A stretch of DNA of 64,000 nt, taken from Cyanoderma ruficeps. Its lineage: Eukaryota; Chordata; Aves; Passeriformes; Timaliidae. Of the stretch, positions 1-10,830 are shown piece by piece (positions within the stretch are counted from its first letter, which is position 1; each line of letters begins with the position of its first letter). The translations under genes were made by a program, and so were the position numbers. Under the pieces are notes generated by a model. It was not told the DNA's origin. It saw only the letters and a program-made list of their open reading frames with translations, and did not search any database. The stretch is from NCBI GenBank assembly GCA_008694505.1, contig VZDJ01000046.1, positions 402,489-466,488 of the forward strand, read 5' to 3'.

Positions 1-18
1 AGACAACTCTTGTCTGGG

Positions 19-42
19 CAGCAGCAGCAGCAGCAGCAGCAG
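19..42 (+). repeat. (CAG)8 microsatellite
   Basis: Eight perfect CAG triplets lie in intronic DNA. The short open frame through them encodes polyglutamine only because of the repeat and resembles no gene. Confidence 0.9.
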
Positions 43-1639
43 GACAGGGCGGACACCCAGCCGTGGGAATTCCTCGCTTATTGCTCTGCTGTCGTCATGG
101 CTGGGCCGCGGCTCCCAGGCTTCAAACCATTCGCTATGGTCTGGGGAGGAGAGGAGGCAGCAAAAGCCCCTCCTGGCAGGCAGCTTCGTCCAGGGAAAAG
201 CCTTGCCCGGCTTTTTGGGAAGGGCTTTGGGATGCTTCCCCACAAATCCAATCCTTTCCATCCCCCCCCTCTCCACCTCTTCAATTTAAATAGGCTTAGG
301 CATTCTCTCAGCTCGAGTATTAATGTATTAATGTTTGTTTGGACAGCAGCCACGGTACCCACACACAACCAGTGGACCAGACTTGTCCCTCCACGCTGGG
401 CAACGCCGTTGGCCGAATTTTAAAAGTTTCACGGATTGTTAGAAGTTGTCCTTTCTTTTTTTTTCTTCTACCTTGTTAAAAAAAACCCCCTTCTTTTCAG
501 CCTGTTCTCAACCTGCTTTTTCAGAACATTTTACCCCTCCCACCGCCCTTCCTTCTTTAAAAATTTAGGAACGCTCATATTTTAGTGACATAGGTATTAA
601 AACACAAACATTTAAGCATAGAACAACATAACCCTACTTAAAACTGAGAACTTCAGAAGTATTTTCCCCATGCTCAGTATTCCTAGCATGCTTCCCATGC
701 TAAAAAAGCTCCACATAAACAACCAACTGCAATCACTTATGGGACACAGCAAGCAATTTTTTTTTTCCAGAGTATTGATTTCCAGGCCTAAGAAAGGCTT
801 TGGCTGAGCCATTCTCAGCCTGAAAGGGGAGGAAAATCCAGAGAGCACGCCTGGGCATTCCTACCTGTCATAACCTGCAGCAATTAATACCAGTGGTGGC
901 CCTGAAAACTGATCTGTACATTAAGAGCTCCTCCCAGGCTGTTATTTGCTGGGTTTGATTTGTACCTCGGTAAACATGTGATGCCCCATTTCTCACTGCA
1001 AACACATCCCTAAAAACTGCCAAAAAGGATGCTTTATGTTTTGGTTTTGGGGTTTTTTTTATTTTTTTGCATGCACCAAGTGGATTAAGCCCCAAACCAG
1101 CAATTATTACACGTCACGAGGGTGCAGCAAAACCTGGAGTTCTGACTGGCACCGTGTTAACGAGTAGGAACTGTGTGAGACTGGATGGCCAGTGCTTGTA
1201 AACACTGTCTCTGCAACAGGAGAGTTGGGCCTCCCTCCGCCTGTGTGTGACCTTTAGTGAGTCACTTAATCTTTCTGGGTCTCAGTTTCCCCTCCCTCTG
1301 CCCAACGGAGCTCCAGAAATGAAGAGGGTGGCATGCTCCGATAACGTGTTATGTGATAGCTCACCAAGTTCCTCAGACAGATGATAGCTGGGCAAACATC
1401 TCCCTGATATGGAGAGTTGCATCTCCAGCCCCTCCAGAGAGATCCCTGCCAGCACCGCCTGGGGGTGGGGGGGGGGGAAAAGCCATTCCTCACATGGAAT
1501 TCCAAAATAAGCAAGTCAACAGCAAGGGAAGGTCCAGGCACCTCCCACTATCCTCTGCAGAGCATCCCAGATGGGTTTCAGGTGTAGCTGTCTCAGGATG
1601 GGTCTGGACTCGAAGCCTACAAGGGTGACAAGGACCATG

Positions 1640-1712
1640 ACAGGGTCCTGGGACGAGGAGACCTTCAAGGTCCCTTCCAAGCCAAGCCATTCCAGGATTC
1701 TGTGATCCTTCA
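1640..1712 (+). mobile_element. CR1 LINE 3'-end remnant
   Basis: The stretch ending GGTCCCTTCCAAGCCAAGCC followed by ATTCCAGGATTCTGTGATCC resembles the avian CR1 3' terminus, sense on the plus strand. Only the last few dozen bases remain. Confidence 0.6.
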
Positions 1713-2139
1713 GAAGCCCTTGCTTTGCACAGACCGAAACATCTTGGGCGAAAAAAACCAATGATGCCTCACGAAAGGAACCAGCTTCAAAGCAGGAAAG
1801 TGCTTCAAGAGAGATCTTTTCTTGCTCTCCATTTCTGCCTCCCCGTAATTTTGCATTAAACGCTCTCGGCTCTCAAGACAACCGTGGTTATACACGGACT
1901 TCGGGCAAAGGTTTGTGTCCCTCTTTTCTGGAAGGATGAAGGGGAAAAGGCAACGAGAACACGATAATTTTTATTTTTTTTTCTTTTTCTAGGGTAACAG
2001 CAGCCCCTTTTAATTGTGCCCCTCGGATCTGTAAGACATGCTTGACCAGACATACCTCTGGAAGAGGTCAGCACTCCTGGGATTAAGAAACTTAGCAACG
2101 CTCCAGAGAGGGAGTTGGAAAGTCATGTTTAATGATACT

Positions 2140-2725
2140 TTGCTGAGAAACTGGGCAAATTTAATTAAAACATCACTTACTCAAGCCCAGTGGAACTAAT
2201 TGAGTGCTCTAATATTCCGCCTTTTCATTAATGGGTTACAAAAGAGGGCTGCACTTGTGTGTACAAGGGGGGAAAAGGGGGGAGGACAGAGAGAAGATGA
2301 GAGCTTTAGCAAGGCTGCCTGGGCTTCATTTAATATAACTCAGAAACTTCACTGCTGGCAACAGAGCTTTAATACAGTTGACTTCTCCCCCATCCCCTCC
2401 ACACACACACACATCTCCCCCCAAAACACCCTCTCCACCCAAGACCCCTCGGAAAGAATGGCTGAATGAGGGAGAGGAGATCTGGCAAAGGAAGGGAAAT
2501 TGCTTTTTTAATAAGTGGTCTATTCAGAGCTCCTGCTTTTCAATAAAGAGAAGGCTGGAGAAGTCCTGGTCTAATTACCTCATCCTCACACTAGACAAGC
2601 TCGCCCTTTCATTAACCACTGAGGTCATATCATATAACTTGGTGAGCCACCACGGGCACAACATGTTCAGTGATTATTTCACTGGTGGCAGCGAAATTAC
2701 AGGCAGCCCATCAAGGTTGTAAAAA
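2140..2725. other. AT-rich single-copy island, possible conserved noncoding element
   Basis: The stretch is not tandem and does not resemble the CR1 or LTR families here. It is dense in TAAT/ATTA cores (TTAATTAAAA, GGAACTAATTGAG, TTCATTAATGGG, GTCTAATTACC) of the kind bound by homeodomain proteins. Single-copy AT-rich patches in introns of developmental genes are often enhancers. Conservation cannot be assessed from one sequence. Confidence 0.25.
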
Positions 2726-5219
2726 GCAGAAGTGAAATCGTAATTAAAGGAGAACGTCTACCAGGAGACACTAAAACTAGGCGGGATAGGATCATGTCAC
2801 CCTCGCAGAAATACACGGATTGTTTGCTGGTGTGACACCATGGAGAAACTGCCGCGGTGACCAGGAGGGGAGAGGGTTGCTTGCCAAAATTAGTCAGTCC
2901 AGCACAGGTCCTCTCTTGGCCGGGTCTCAAGGGACTATTTGTATGTTTTGCCACGGTTGGGAGTAATTAGATGGGAAAAATGACACGTAAAGGATCAGTG
3001 AGAGACCACCAAGCTTGTGCCGTGTCTTTCGTGGAGAATTCTCCGCTCCCTAGGCGAACACACACATCCACACACTGCGAGAACTCCAGCTCCAAAACGG
3101 CACAAGTCAAGGCTGTCTGCAATCCCATACTGCCTTTGATCCACCCCAAATCACATCCAGATTGAGTTATGGTTCCAATAACCACACCAGGTTAGTCCAA
3201 AGTGGTTTCAGACTGCTGCAGTCACGGGGTGAGCAAACCCTACTTGATGGTTGCAAAGTCTTTAGGGCAGGAGTTGGTTGGTGAGCAGCTCCTTTGAAGG
3301 CACAGAAAAGGTGCTGAGAATCATATTTAACTCACTGCCTTCCTCGAGGAAAAGATCCATGAACTCAGCAAGGAATGTAGTGGTGCTCTCAGCCTCCATC
3401 CTCACATCCCTGCACTTGCAGGGAACAGGAGGAAGAACAGAGATCAAACCTGGTATTAATCTACACCCGAGAGAAAGCAGCGCCAAACACAATCCATCCA
3501 CCACATCAAGAGGGTCAAACTGGTTCCAGCATTCTGGAATCTGAAGCAAACAATTCAAGTTTTGACCCTGCAGCCACAAAGCCAGCCTGGGTCCTCATCT
3601 CTGATCATCATCTTAGTGACACCGAATTGTGCCAGTGCTTTAGGGCCACGTGTCCCGACCATACAGATGTGTGTGCTCCTGATCTTCAACCACCACCCTC
3701 CTGAAGTTCTTTCTCAACATTCCCTCCTTCCCTGCCTGTCTCTGTGGTGGTGCTGTGAGCCTGGTGGGCTGCCCGGCTTGGCTTTCCATCACGCCGTGGC
3801 ACAAGGAATCGTTCCAGCAGCACAAACACAGAAATCGTTTCAACTGCTGCTTCAAACAGGCAAAGGAAAGCTGTCAGACAGCAACCCCAGCTCGGCAGAC
3901 GCGTTGTGGGTGGACGAAAATAGGAACACTGGATCACTGACCTGCAGCGAAGGTCTGTGACTTGGACTGCCAGGAGGGCTCTCGGTGTCTGGACAACCGT
4001 CACAACTGTTACTCAGCTGTTTAGCTGCAGATATTACACTGTGAAACCACTGCCAGTGCCCAGGGCCCCACTGTGCCAAGGGAAGTGGAGGCAGAGGATG
4101 CTGGAGAGTCCTGCACCTTCCCCTGGGAGCTAACTGGCAAGGATCAGGGCACAGAAGGGAAGGTTCAACCCCTCCAGCTCATCCTTGGGGTTTCTTTAGC
4201 TCGAAGTCATGCGGTGTGGAGTACTGATGGCAATCAAGGACACCAATCCTGAATCCAAGAGTGGCCTCAGCCATGTGGACATCCTAACTGCAGCTCCTGG
4301 GATTGGGAACACCAGGAGTTGGGCCTAACACTTCTGGGAGGTTTTTCAGCCCTGCCACTGTTGGTGGATGTTCCTGGAGCTACAAGGACTTGCCAGTGGC
4401 AGCTAAAGTCACATCCTTGGAGGTTTTGATGAGACTGTACTGTGTGACTCTGGAATGAGAGGAGAGCCAGAACATCTCACAGAAACACCCAGCATGGAGT
4501 CACGGCCTCCACGGGGCACCTTCTCCATCGCCAGTCCCATCTGCTACATCAACTCCAAAAAACGGGACAGAGCAACCAACACAAGGACTGAAACAAGTCC
4601 CGTCACCCTGCAAAGCCCTTCCGCACGTCAAAGAGCTGCCACAGGGGTTCAGAGACACTGAGCCCTTTAATCCAGAGCAGGAAAGCTGTCAGCCAAAACC
4701 AGACACCAGCTAAATCCAGGATATTTCTAATCCTGATCTCAGCGCTGTCTAGGAGCATCTGGTGGTGGGGAGAGGGGCAGACGTTTTGCTGGCCGGCCCC
4801 GGCCGGTGGCATTCCCCGGTGCCCCGATTCCGTGGCGAGGAATGACATTTTATACATAGACGCAGCAACAACTGAGCTGGGGTGGCCATTCCTAGAATGC
4901 ACAACTGGCTGGGCTGCATTTGCCTGGGAAACTGGAGACCCAGGTCCCCCGTTCCCAGCCCCAAGCCTGCATCCAATCACACAGACAATAACAAGGCTCG
5001 AGGGCTATTTCTGGCCTTACAGTATGTCCCCCCTTGGAGGTTGGTGCAATAAAACACTGATCCTGAGCACCTGTGCTGGCCAATCCCAGGGATTTTTGCG
5101 TTGGAGCTGCTCTAGGCTAGGTACAGCCAAGCAAATCATGGGAGAAGGTGGAGAGCCCCTTTCCTTTTCCCCCTCGCTGGGATGACCCAGCACTTGCAGA
5201 CACTTTGTCCTTTACATCT

Positions 5220-5385
5220 GTCCCAGAAATTGCTGAGCTGGAAAGGACCCACAGGGATCACTGAGTACCAAATCCTGGTCCCGCACGGAACAAACCCAAA
5301 AATCACACCGTGTGCCTCAGAGCATTGTCCAAATGCTTCCTGAACTCTGCCAGTCCTGCAGGGAAGCCCCCAGGCAGCCTCACAG
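5220..5385 (-). mobile_element. Old CR1 LINE fragment
   Basis: The plus strand shows a degraded reverse complement of a CR1 3' region: GAGCTGGAAAGGACCCACAG, then a segment resembling the CAGAGCATTGTCCAAATGCT part of a CR1 subfamily. It is diverged and truncated. Confidence 0.55.
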
Positions 5386-5689
5386 AAGGTGCAAAGAGCA
5401 GGAAAAGAGGATCAAGATGGGAAAAGAAAAAAGGGACTCCAGAACCAAGCACTGTCTCCTGCTCCAGGTGACGCAGAAGGTTTCTGCCACAAGACAAAAC
5501 TGAAGGGACTTTTAGGTCTGAGGTCAGCCAGAAATTAATCTCTCCACCCTGGTTCCCTGCCAGGTGTTTCTCCAGCCAGTTTTAAAGAAACCTGGCCAAG
5601 GAGATGGTACACTGTCCATGCTCTACTGAACTGCTGCAAGAGAAGCATTCCTCAAGGACTTGTTGTGGCAGCATAAAACCCTTCCTCTG

Positions 5690-6065
5690 TGTCCTACCTC
5701 ACGTAAGGAACCTGTCATTCCATCCCTTTGTGGTGCAAAGCCCTCTCCTCCCTATGGCAAACCAGCAATCTTTGTGTCCTACCTCATGTAAGCCTGAGGA
5801 ATTTGTCTTTTCATCCCTTTGTGGTGCAAAACCCTCTCCTCCCTATGGTGAACCAGCAATCTTTGTGTCTTACCTAATGTAAACCTGAGGAATTTGTCTT
5901 TTCATCCCTTTGTGGTGCAAAGCCCTCTCCTCCCTGTGGGAAACCAGCAATCTTTGTGTCCTACCTCTGCATCCTACCTCGTGTAAGTCTGAGGAATTTG
6001 TCTTTCCACCCTCTCCTCTCTGTGGGAAACCAGCAAATCTTTGCCTCCACCTCGTATTTCCTACA
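5690..6065 (+). repeat. 91-bp tandem repeat, about 4 copies
   Basis: The core CATCCCTTTGTGGTGCAAA recurs at 5721, 5812 and 5903, a 91-base period. A shortened last copy runs to about 6065. Each unit contains CCCTCTCCTCCCTATGG, an AACCAGCAATCTTTGTG segment and TGAGGAATTTGTC. Units are well preserved, so the array is fairly young or homogenised. Confidence 0.9.
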
Positions 6066-6584
6066 CCTGGCCATTTCTCTCCCTCTGGTCTCTCTCCAGT
6101 GGTTTTCCACAGTGAAAACCAGGCCATAATCCCACAAAAATCAGACTTGTCCCCTCCAGAAGGAAGACCACTACGTTCATTTCACATCCAACACTCCTAT
6201 TCCACACCCAGACCCTGCAGACCTGATATTTTCCGAACCTGAGAATTGCTGGCTCTACCCAAGGGAAACTTCTCAACAGTTTTCTTTTTCCCCAAAACGA
6301 CCTTGTGTAAACAATGTTCCTTTCCCATAACAACAGGTGTTGTTTGCTATTTCTGTTCCTTAGAAGAAGCGTCGGTCTTGCCGACCAATAACGCGTCTTC
6401 TTAACGCAGCGTGATATAAAAGGGCGGAACGAACTGTAAATAAATTAATTGTAAATAAAACCTTCTGATTTCTACTGCCCTCTGACTGGAGCCAGGCAAT
6501 TTTATTTCGTGCCCCATCGTGACAAAACCCAGCATCATCACCCCCCCAAAAAATCCCCCCGCCACCGCGGCGCCTCCAACGCAC

Positions 6585-6847
6585 CTTCATGCCCACCAGG
6601 TTGTTGTGGAAGTCCACCCTGGCTCGCAGGTCCTTGTTGGGCTTCCTCCCCAGGAACTCCTTGACGAACTTGTTGCTGTACTTGAGGTTGTCCCCGCAGC
6701 CTCCCCACTGCCAGGCCTCCCTGTTCTCCAGGTCGGGGGCCTCGTCGCAGGTGCAGCGCTCCATGCGCCCCGCGCTGCACGCCTTGGCCATGGCGTGCGT
6801 CAGCCCCGCCGAGGAGATGGCGTACAGGAAGGCTGTCTCCTTGAAAC
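6585..6847 (-). CDS. WNT9A: WNT9A coding exon 3
   Basis: Third coding exon, encoding the end of residue 119 through 206. The acceptor reads CCCTGCAG|GTTTCAAG (CAG at 6850-6848) and the donor AAG|GTGCGT (GT at 6584-6583). The 263 bases leave phase 0, so the coding total is 618 bases, or 206 codons. The product runs [20 protein letters not shown], then the cysteine-rich [15 protein letters not shown] and the Wnt motif [13 protein letters not shown], ending [13 protein letters not shown]. Conserved cysteines fall at about 142, 150, 152 and 169. The serine that Porcupine acylates (CHGVSGSC loop) belongs to the next exon, which I could not find in 1-6584. The gene is therefore cut by the window edge, not visibly broken. 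A tandem array begins only about 40 bases from the acceptor. Confidence 0.96.
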
Positions 6848-6885
6848 CTGCAGGGACAACGGGGACAAGCTCTAATTGCAGCCCG

Positions 6886-7290
6886 AAGGAAGGATAAAAC
6901 CTCAAAAATGGAGGCAAAAGCTGTTGGGAGAAGAGCTGTGTCACAGAATAGAAGAGTAGTAAGAGCTTAAAGGATAAAACCTCAAGAAATGGAGGCAAAA
7001 GCTGTTGGGAGAAGAGTTATGTCACAGAATAGCGGAGTAGTGAGAGCTTAAAGGATAAAACCTTAAGAAATGGAGGCAAAAGTTGGGAGAAGAGCTGTGT
7101 CACAGAATAGAAGAGTAGTGAGAGCTTAAAGGATAAAACCTCAAGAAATGGAGGCAAAAGTTGTTGGGAGAAGAGCTGTGTCACAGAACAGCAGAGTAGT
7201 GAGAGCTTAAAGAAAGGATAAAACCTCAAGAAATGGGGGCAAAAGCTGTTGGGAGAAGAGCTGTGTCACAGAACAGCAGAGTAGTCAGGT
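6886..7290 (+). repeat. 80-bp tandem repeat, 5 copies, beside exon 3
   Basis: AGGATAAAAC recurs at 6891, 6971, 7052, 7130 and 7215. Units of 78-85 bases carry ATGGAGGCAAAAG, TGGGAGAAGAG and TGTGTCACAGAA. The array begins about 40 bases upstream (minus-strand sense) of the exon 3 acceptor, so the branch point probably lies in or beside the first unit. Confidence 0.92.
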
Positions 7291-7470
7291 TGGAAGGGAG
7301 CACCGTGGGGCACCTGGTGCCACCTCGCTGCTCCAGCAGGACCATCCCAGAGCACAGGGATCAGGATTACGTCCAGACTGCTCTGGAACCTGAAGGTTGT
7401 GAGTTTGGTCCTTACACAAAGCACCATTAAATGTGGCTTTTATCTTCTTTTTGCCAGAGCCAGGATTAAA

Positions 7471-8003
7471 TGCTCGAGATGGTGTTTCTTGTTTGGACTC
7501 AGATGTTTATTAATTCTTACCTATGTTACAGTCTCACAAGCTGTGAGTTCTACAGCACTCCAAGCTAACAAAGTAAAAAATGGCCCCTGTCTCTCTATCC
7601 ACGAAGCCTTTTAAGCACAAACTGTCCAATTAAGAAATGACACCTAAATTATTTTTACTTTTAACCCAATAACCAACCACCCGTGGTCCGCAATGCGGAT
7701 TTTTCTATCCAATTACAAAACACCACCTAAAACCATGAAGAAGGTGAAAAACAAGGATTCAGCCTCTGCCCTAAATCCTCCATCTTCCTTTATATCTATT
7801 GCTGTATTCTAAACCCTTAAACTCTGAGTTTTGCACCCTGTGATATCACACACTTCTATTCAAACCCCACACCCACAATCCCAGCGCTGTCACTCAATTT
7901 TGGGAGCCTTTTCCACGGCCTCAGGTCCAATGCAGTGTTTGCTGGGGGGTCAGTGCCTGCCAGCACAGAAAGTCTGGAATTCTCAGCGACCAGAGTTCCA
8001 ACA
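7471..8003 (-). mobile_element. Endogenous retrovirus LTR, family X, copy 1
   Basis: Read on the minus strand, a block of about 533 bases starts TGTTGGAACTCTGG and ends CATCTCGAGCA, giving TG...CA termini. It contains an AATAAA signal (AATTAATAAACATC) near the 3' end. Parts recur, diverged, at 58330-58960 (minus) and in the block at 14600-16975 (plus), which establishes a dispersed family. No matching second LTR or coding region is adjacent, so it is probably a solo or truncated LTR. I cannot name the family. Confidence 0.7.
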
Positions 8004-8281
8004 TGGAATATCCCCAGTGAGGGAGACCCCACGCCAGTGCTCAGTCACTGCCCAAGAAAGAAGTTCTTCCTCAAGTTCAGGTAGAATTTCCTGGGAATCA
8101 GTTCCTCACTATTCCTCCTGTGGCACTGCTGGGCACCCCTGGGAAAAGCCTGGTCCATTCTCCTGACACCCTCAGAGCATGGCAAGATCTACTCACATCA
8201 CCGATGGTGACGAGGGCACGGGGGAGGGCAAGGAATGATGGGCAGAGGTGGCACAAGCCAGGATTCAGGAATGCAAATGGA

Positions 8282-8614
8282 ATGTGGCCGGCTTGGTGGC
8301 TGCCACTCTGTGTTGCCCTGAGTTTTCTGTCTTTTTGTCTTTCTGCAGAACTTTCTCACGCAGCTTCATGAAAACAGTATCTGTTCTTAGAATGTTTACA
8401 TACTTCTCCTGTGAGAGAAGAAACGATTGATGGTGATGTCCACCATCCAGATCGAAGAGGTGGCGACCTGTCCAGCCAATCTCTTGACCTCTGTACATAT
8501 CTATAAATACTGGAGTCAAATTGAATTAAAGGAGGAGTTTTCTAAACCAGCCAAGGTGTGAGTTTCATTTGAGTGTTCCAGAAATTGGGACACGCCCAGC
8601 TTCAGCCTGCAACA
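8282..8614 (+). mobile_element. Endogenous retrovirus LTR with promoter signals
   Basis: The block has the order of a retroviral LTR: CCAAT at 8476-8480, CTATAAATAC at 8501-8510 and ATTAAA at 8525-8530. It ends ...GCAACA at 8614, two bases before a primer-binding-site match. The 5' limit (TGTGGCCGGC at about 8282) is a guess from the TG rule and typical LTR length. It is a 5' LTR whose internal region is almost gone; a CR1 fragment begins about 90 bases after it. Confidence 0.68.
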
Positions 8615-8616
8615 TC

Positions 8617-8634
8617 TGGTGACCCCGAATGTGT
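8617..8634 (+). other. Retroviral primer binding site, tRNA-Trp type (truncated)
   Basis: TGGTGACCCCGA directly follows the LTR end and is complementary to the 3' end of vertebrate tRNA-Trp, the primer used by avian alpharetroviruses. After 12 matching bases the sequence diverges (ATGTGTGAGG). The position, two bases after a CA end, supports both calls. No intact retroviral gene follows. Confidence 0.6.
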
Positions 8635-8704
8635 GAGGACAGCAGCCCAAGCAACAACTCTGTGTCACTCACAGTCTCTGCCTGAAAATGGAAAGAGCCG
8701 AGCA

Positions 8705-8852
8705 AGAGTTGACCCATTCCTGGAAGTGTCCTTGGCTGGACAGGGCTTGGAGCAACCTGGTCTGATGGAAGGTGTCCCTGCCCATGGCAGGGGCTGGAAC
8801 TGGATGAGCTTTAAGGTCCCCTCAAGGGCGAAGCATTGTTTGACTCTGTGAA
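8705..8852 (+). mobile_element. CR1 LINE 3'-end fragment
   Basis: Carries the CR1 3' sequence in sense orientation: TTCCTGGAAGTGTCCTTGGC, then GGTGTCCCTGCCCATGGCAG and a GACTCTGTGA end. Heavily 5'-truncated. Confidence 0.85.
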
Positions 8853-10124
8853 GAGCTGGACTGGACATGGAAGTACCACTGTTGCTACCAAGGGACACCA
8901 AACAGCAGGAACCCAGCACAGACCTCCAGTTCTCCTCATTCTTCCCTCTCCTCCTGAATCCAATCACTGTCTCCTACTCCAGACCAGCAGAATTGTTGAC
9001 CTGAGGGCTGGGAAGCAGGAGATGTGTCACCCACCGCCAGCACCTCGCTCAAAAAAACCCAGTTTACACCTCAAACCTTCCATGCACAGCCTTTCCTCAC
9101 ACCTCCACGCTCACCTGCAGGGATGTGACAGCATCCACTCCCCCCGACAGCCAAATGACACCCAGGGGGACCCACGGTTCCAACCCAAATTATAAAAGCC
9201 AGGAATAAAAAGCAAACATGGCAGTATTTATAGCCGCCCCATTCTCCAGCTATGGAAGCCGTAAACGACTGCATATTTGAGATGCAATTCCAGGACAGCT
9301 TTGGATGGGACTCAAGAAATCCCCCACTCAAAAATAACACAAGTGGATGGTGACAGTAGTGGATATATCTGCGAGCTGGTTGTGTCAACCAAGGACATGC
9401 AGAGACACTGCCAGGTCATTTTTGGAACTGTTCCTTGGGAGGTTCATGACAGCCCAAGCAAACTCATGTGGCCATTTCCCAGAGTCTGCCTTCCCAAAAC
9501 ACTCCCAGGAGCAGGAAGACTGATGAAAATCCAGCCTAGGACACTGAGGTTTGGTCCTCCCAAGGGTTCTGAGGTTCTACCTCCTCCCAGGTTGTGGCAG
9601 AAATTATCCAACCATTCTACTGCTCACCTGGAAAAGAACAAGAACCTTTTCCTCACTAGAAACATTAAAACGAAAAAGGTTCAACTCTGTACTCACTGAG
9701 GACACCACAAAGAGCGGCGAGAGTTAAAACACCAAATTTCGTTTTCTCCCTGAAGTCAAACCGTGTCCTCTGACAGCCCAGAGGACATTGGACAATGCTC
9801 TTCAGCATTGCAAATACTTCACTGGAAGTGGTGAGAGAATTCTTAATTCACACAGCAAAACCTCATGGGTACCCAGATGATTCCTCTGGGTAGAAAATGC
9901 CTTCTGAGCATCTCTCACCCCCTGTGAACTATTTTTTCTACGTTACACCCCAGGTCAGACTGCCCACACGCCTGTCAGAGGGATGCCACTGCCAAAGACA
10001 GATGTTCCCAAGCCTCTGTCCTCCTGGACTGGAGAGTTCTTGCCACAGAATGAAGAGGTACTAGTGCAAAACAAAGAATCCTCAGTGGGATGGGGTGTGC
10101 AAACTCTGCCCTGAGGTCTGAGAC

Positions 10125-10235
10125 TGCAATCACGGCATGGTTTGGGTTGGAAGGGACCCTGAGATCCATCCAGTTCCACCCAGGGACACCTTCCACTATC
10201 CCAGCTTGCTCCAAGGCCCATCCAAGCTGGCCTTG
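10125..10235 (-). mobile_element. CR1 LINE 3'-end fragment
   Basis: The plus strand shows the inverted CR1 3' end, GGTTTGGGTTGGAAGGGACC, then GGGACACCTTCCACTATCCC. It breaks off after about 110 bases. Confidence 0.85.
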
Positions 10236-10559
10236 CACACTCAACTCACAGCCATCAGCCTTAATTGATTAATTAGGCAGCCCAGATCCCCCCCTGCTGC
10301 TCCTGATTTGAAGCTCTGAATCCAGCGCGGGTGTGGAATCCCGGAGAGTCAGCGCCCTGCGACCGCGGCACATTCCAGACCCGACAGAAATCCAGCAGGA
10401 ACAGCTCATCTGCCAGGTCCTCCCTCCCTTTTCCATCAGCTTTGTCTCTCCTCCTCCCCTGCTCCATCACCCAGCACTTCCCAAATTTCCCAGCGCCCAT
10501 CAGCACGGGGATCATCTCACCCACAGGCGGCTCCCAACGAGCTCCATGTGACATTTGGC

Positions 10560-10830
10560 TCTGGCCAGATTTTAAAGCCATCTCCACCACGCACTATTTG
10601 ATTGCACCGAGATATTTTGTAACAAGATAATGAGCTTTAAATCAATGCAGGCATTCTAAGCCCCAGCGCATTGACAGTCTGCCGGGCCCGGCTATCCAGT
10701 TTCAGCCATTTCCAAAATTGTGCACCAGTATCCAAAGAGGATAACGAGTCTCTTGAACAATCCCCTGTTATTTTAAGAAACGGGGCTGCATCAGCCCAAG
10801 CTGCAAACCAGCAGCCAGGGCCGGTCTGGT
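10560..10830. other. AT-rich single-copy island, possible conserved noncoding element
   Basis: Non-repetitive sequence with motifs such as TATTTGATTGCACC, AGATAATGAGCTTTAAATC and GAACAATCCCCTGTTATT. It is set between GC-richer DNA. This pattern is often seen at conserved enhancers, but conservation is not testable here. Confidence 0.22.

Larger units (their letters stand above)
1..6584 (-). other. WNT9A intron 3 (partial) and its content
   Basis: This is the sequence downstream of exon 3 on the minus strand. I searched it for the missing last exon (cysteine-rich C-terminal Wnt domain, CKCHG-type loop) and found none, so the intron runs past base 1. Most of it looks single-copy. Exceptions are a short CAG repeat, a CR1 3' remnant near 1640-1712, a short CA tract near 2400, an old CR1 near 5220-5385 and the 91-bp minisatellite at 5690-6065. 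An AT-rich single-copy stretch lies at about 2140-2725. I see nothing assignable in about 3200-5200. Confidence 0.8.

Noticed and set aside
10..423. 137-codon ORF with polyglutamine start
   Set aside because: The glutamines come from an intronic CAG microsatellite; the remainder has no family resemblance.
3775..3855. Minus-strand CHGV peptide that recalls the Wnt CKCHGVSGSC loop
   Set aside because: Only four residues match. The following residues (MESQAGQ) and the lack of flanking Wnt cysteines and splice sites rule out the missing last exon.
5690..7290. Direct repeats that could suggest a CRISPR array
   Set aside because: Units are contiguous tandem copies without unique spacers, in a vertebrate intron.
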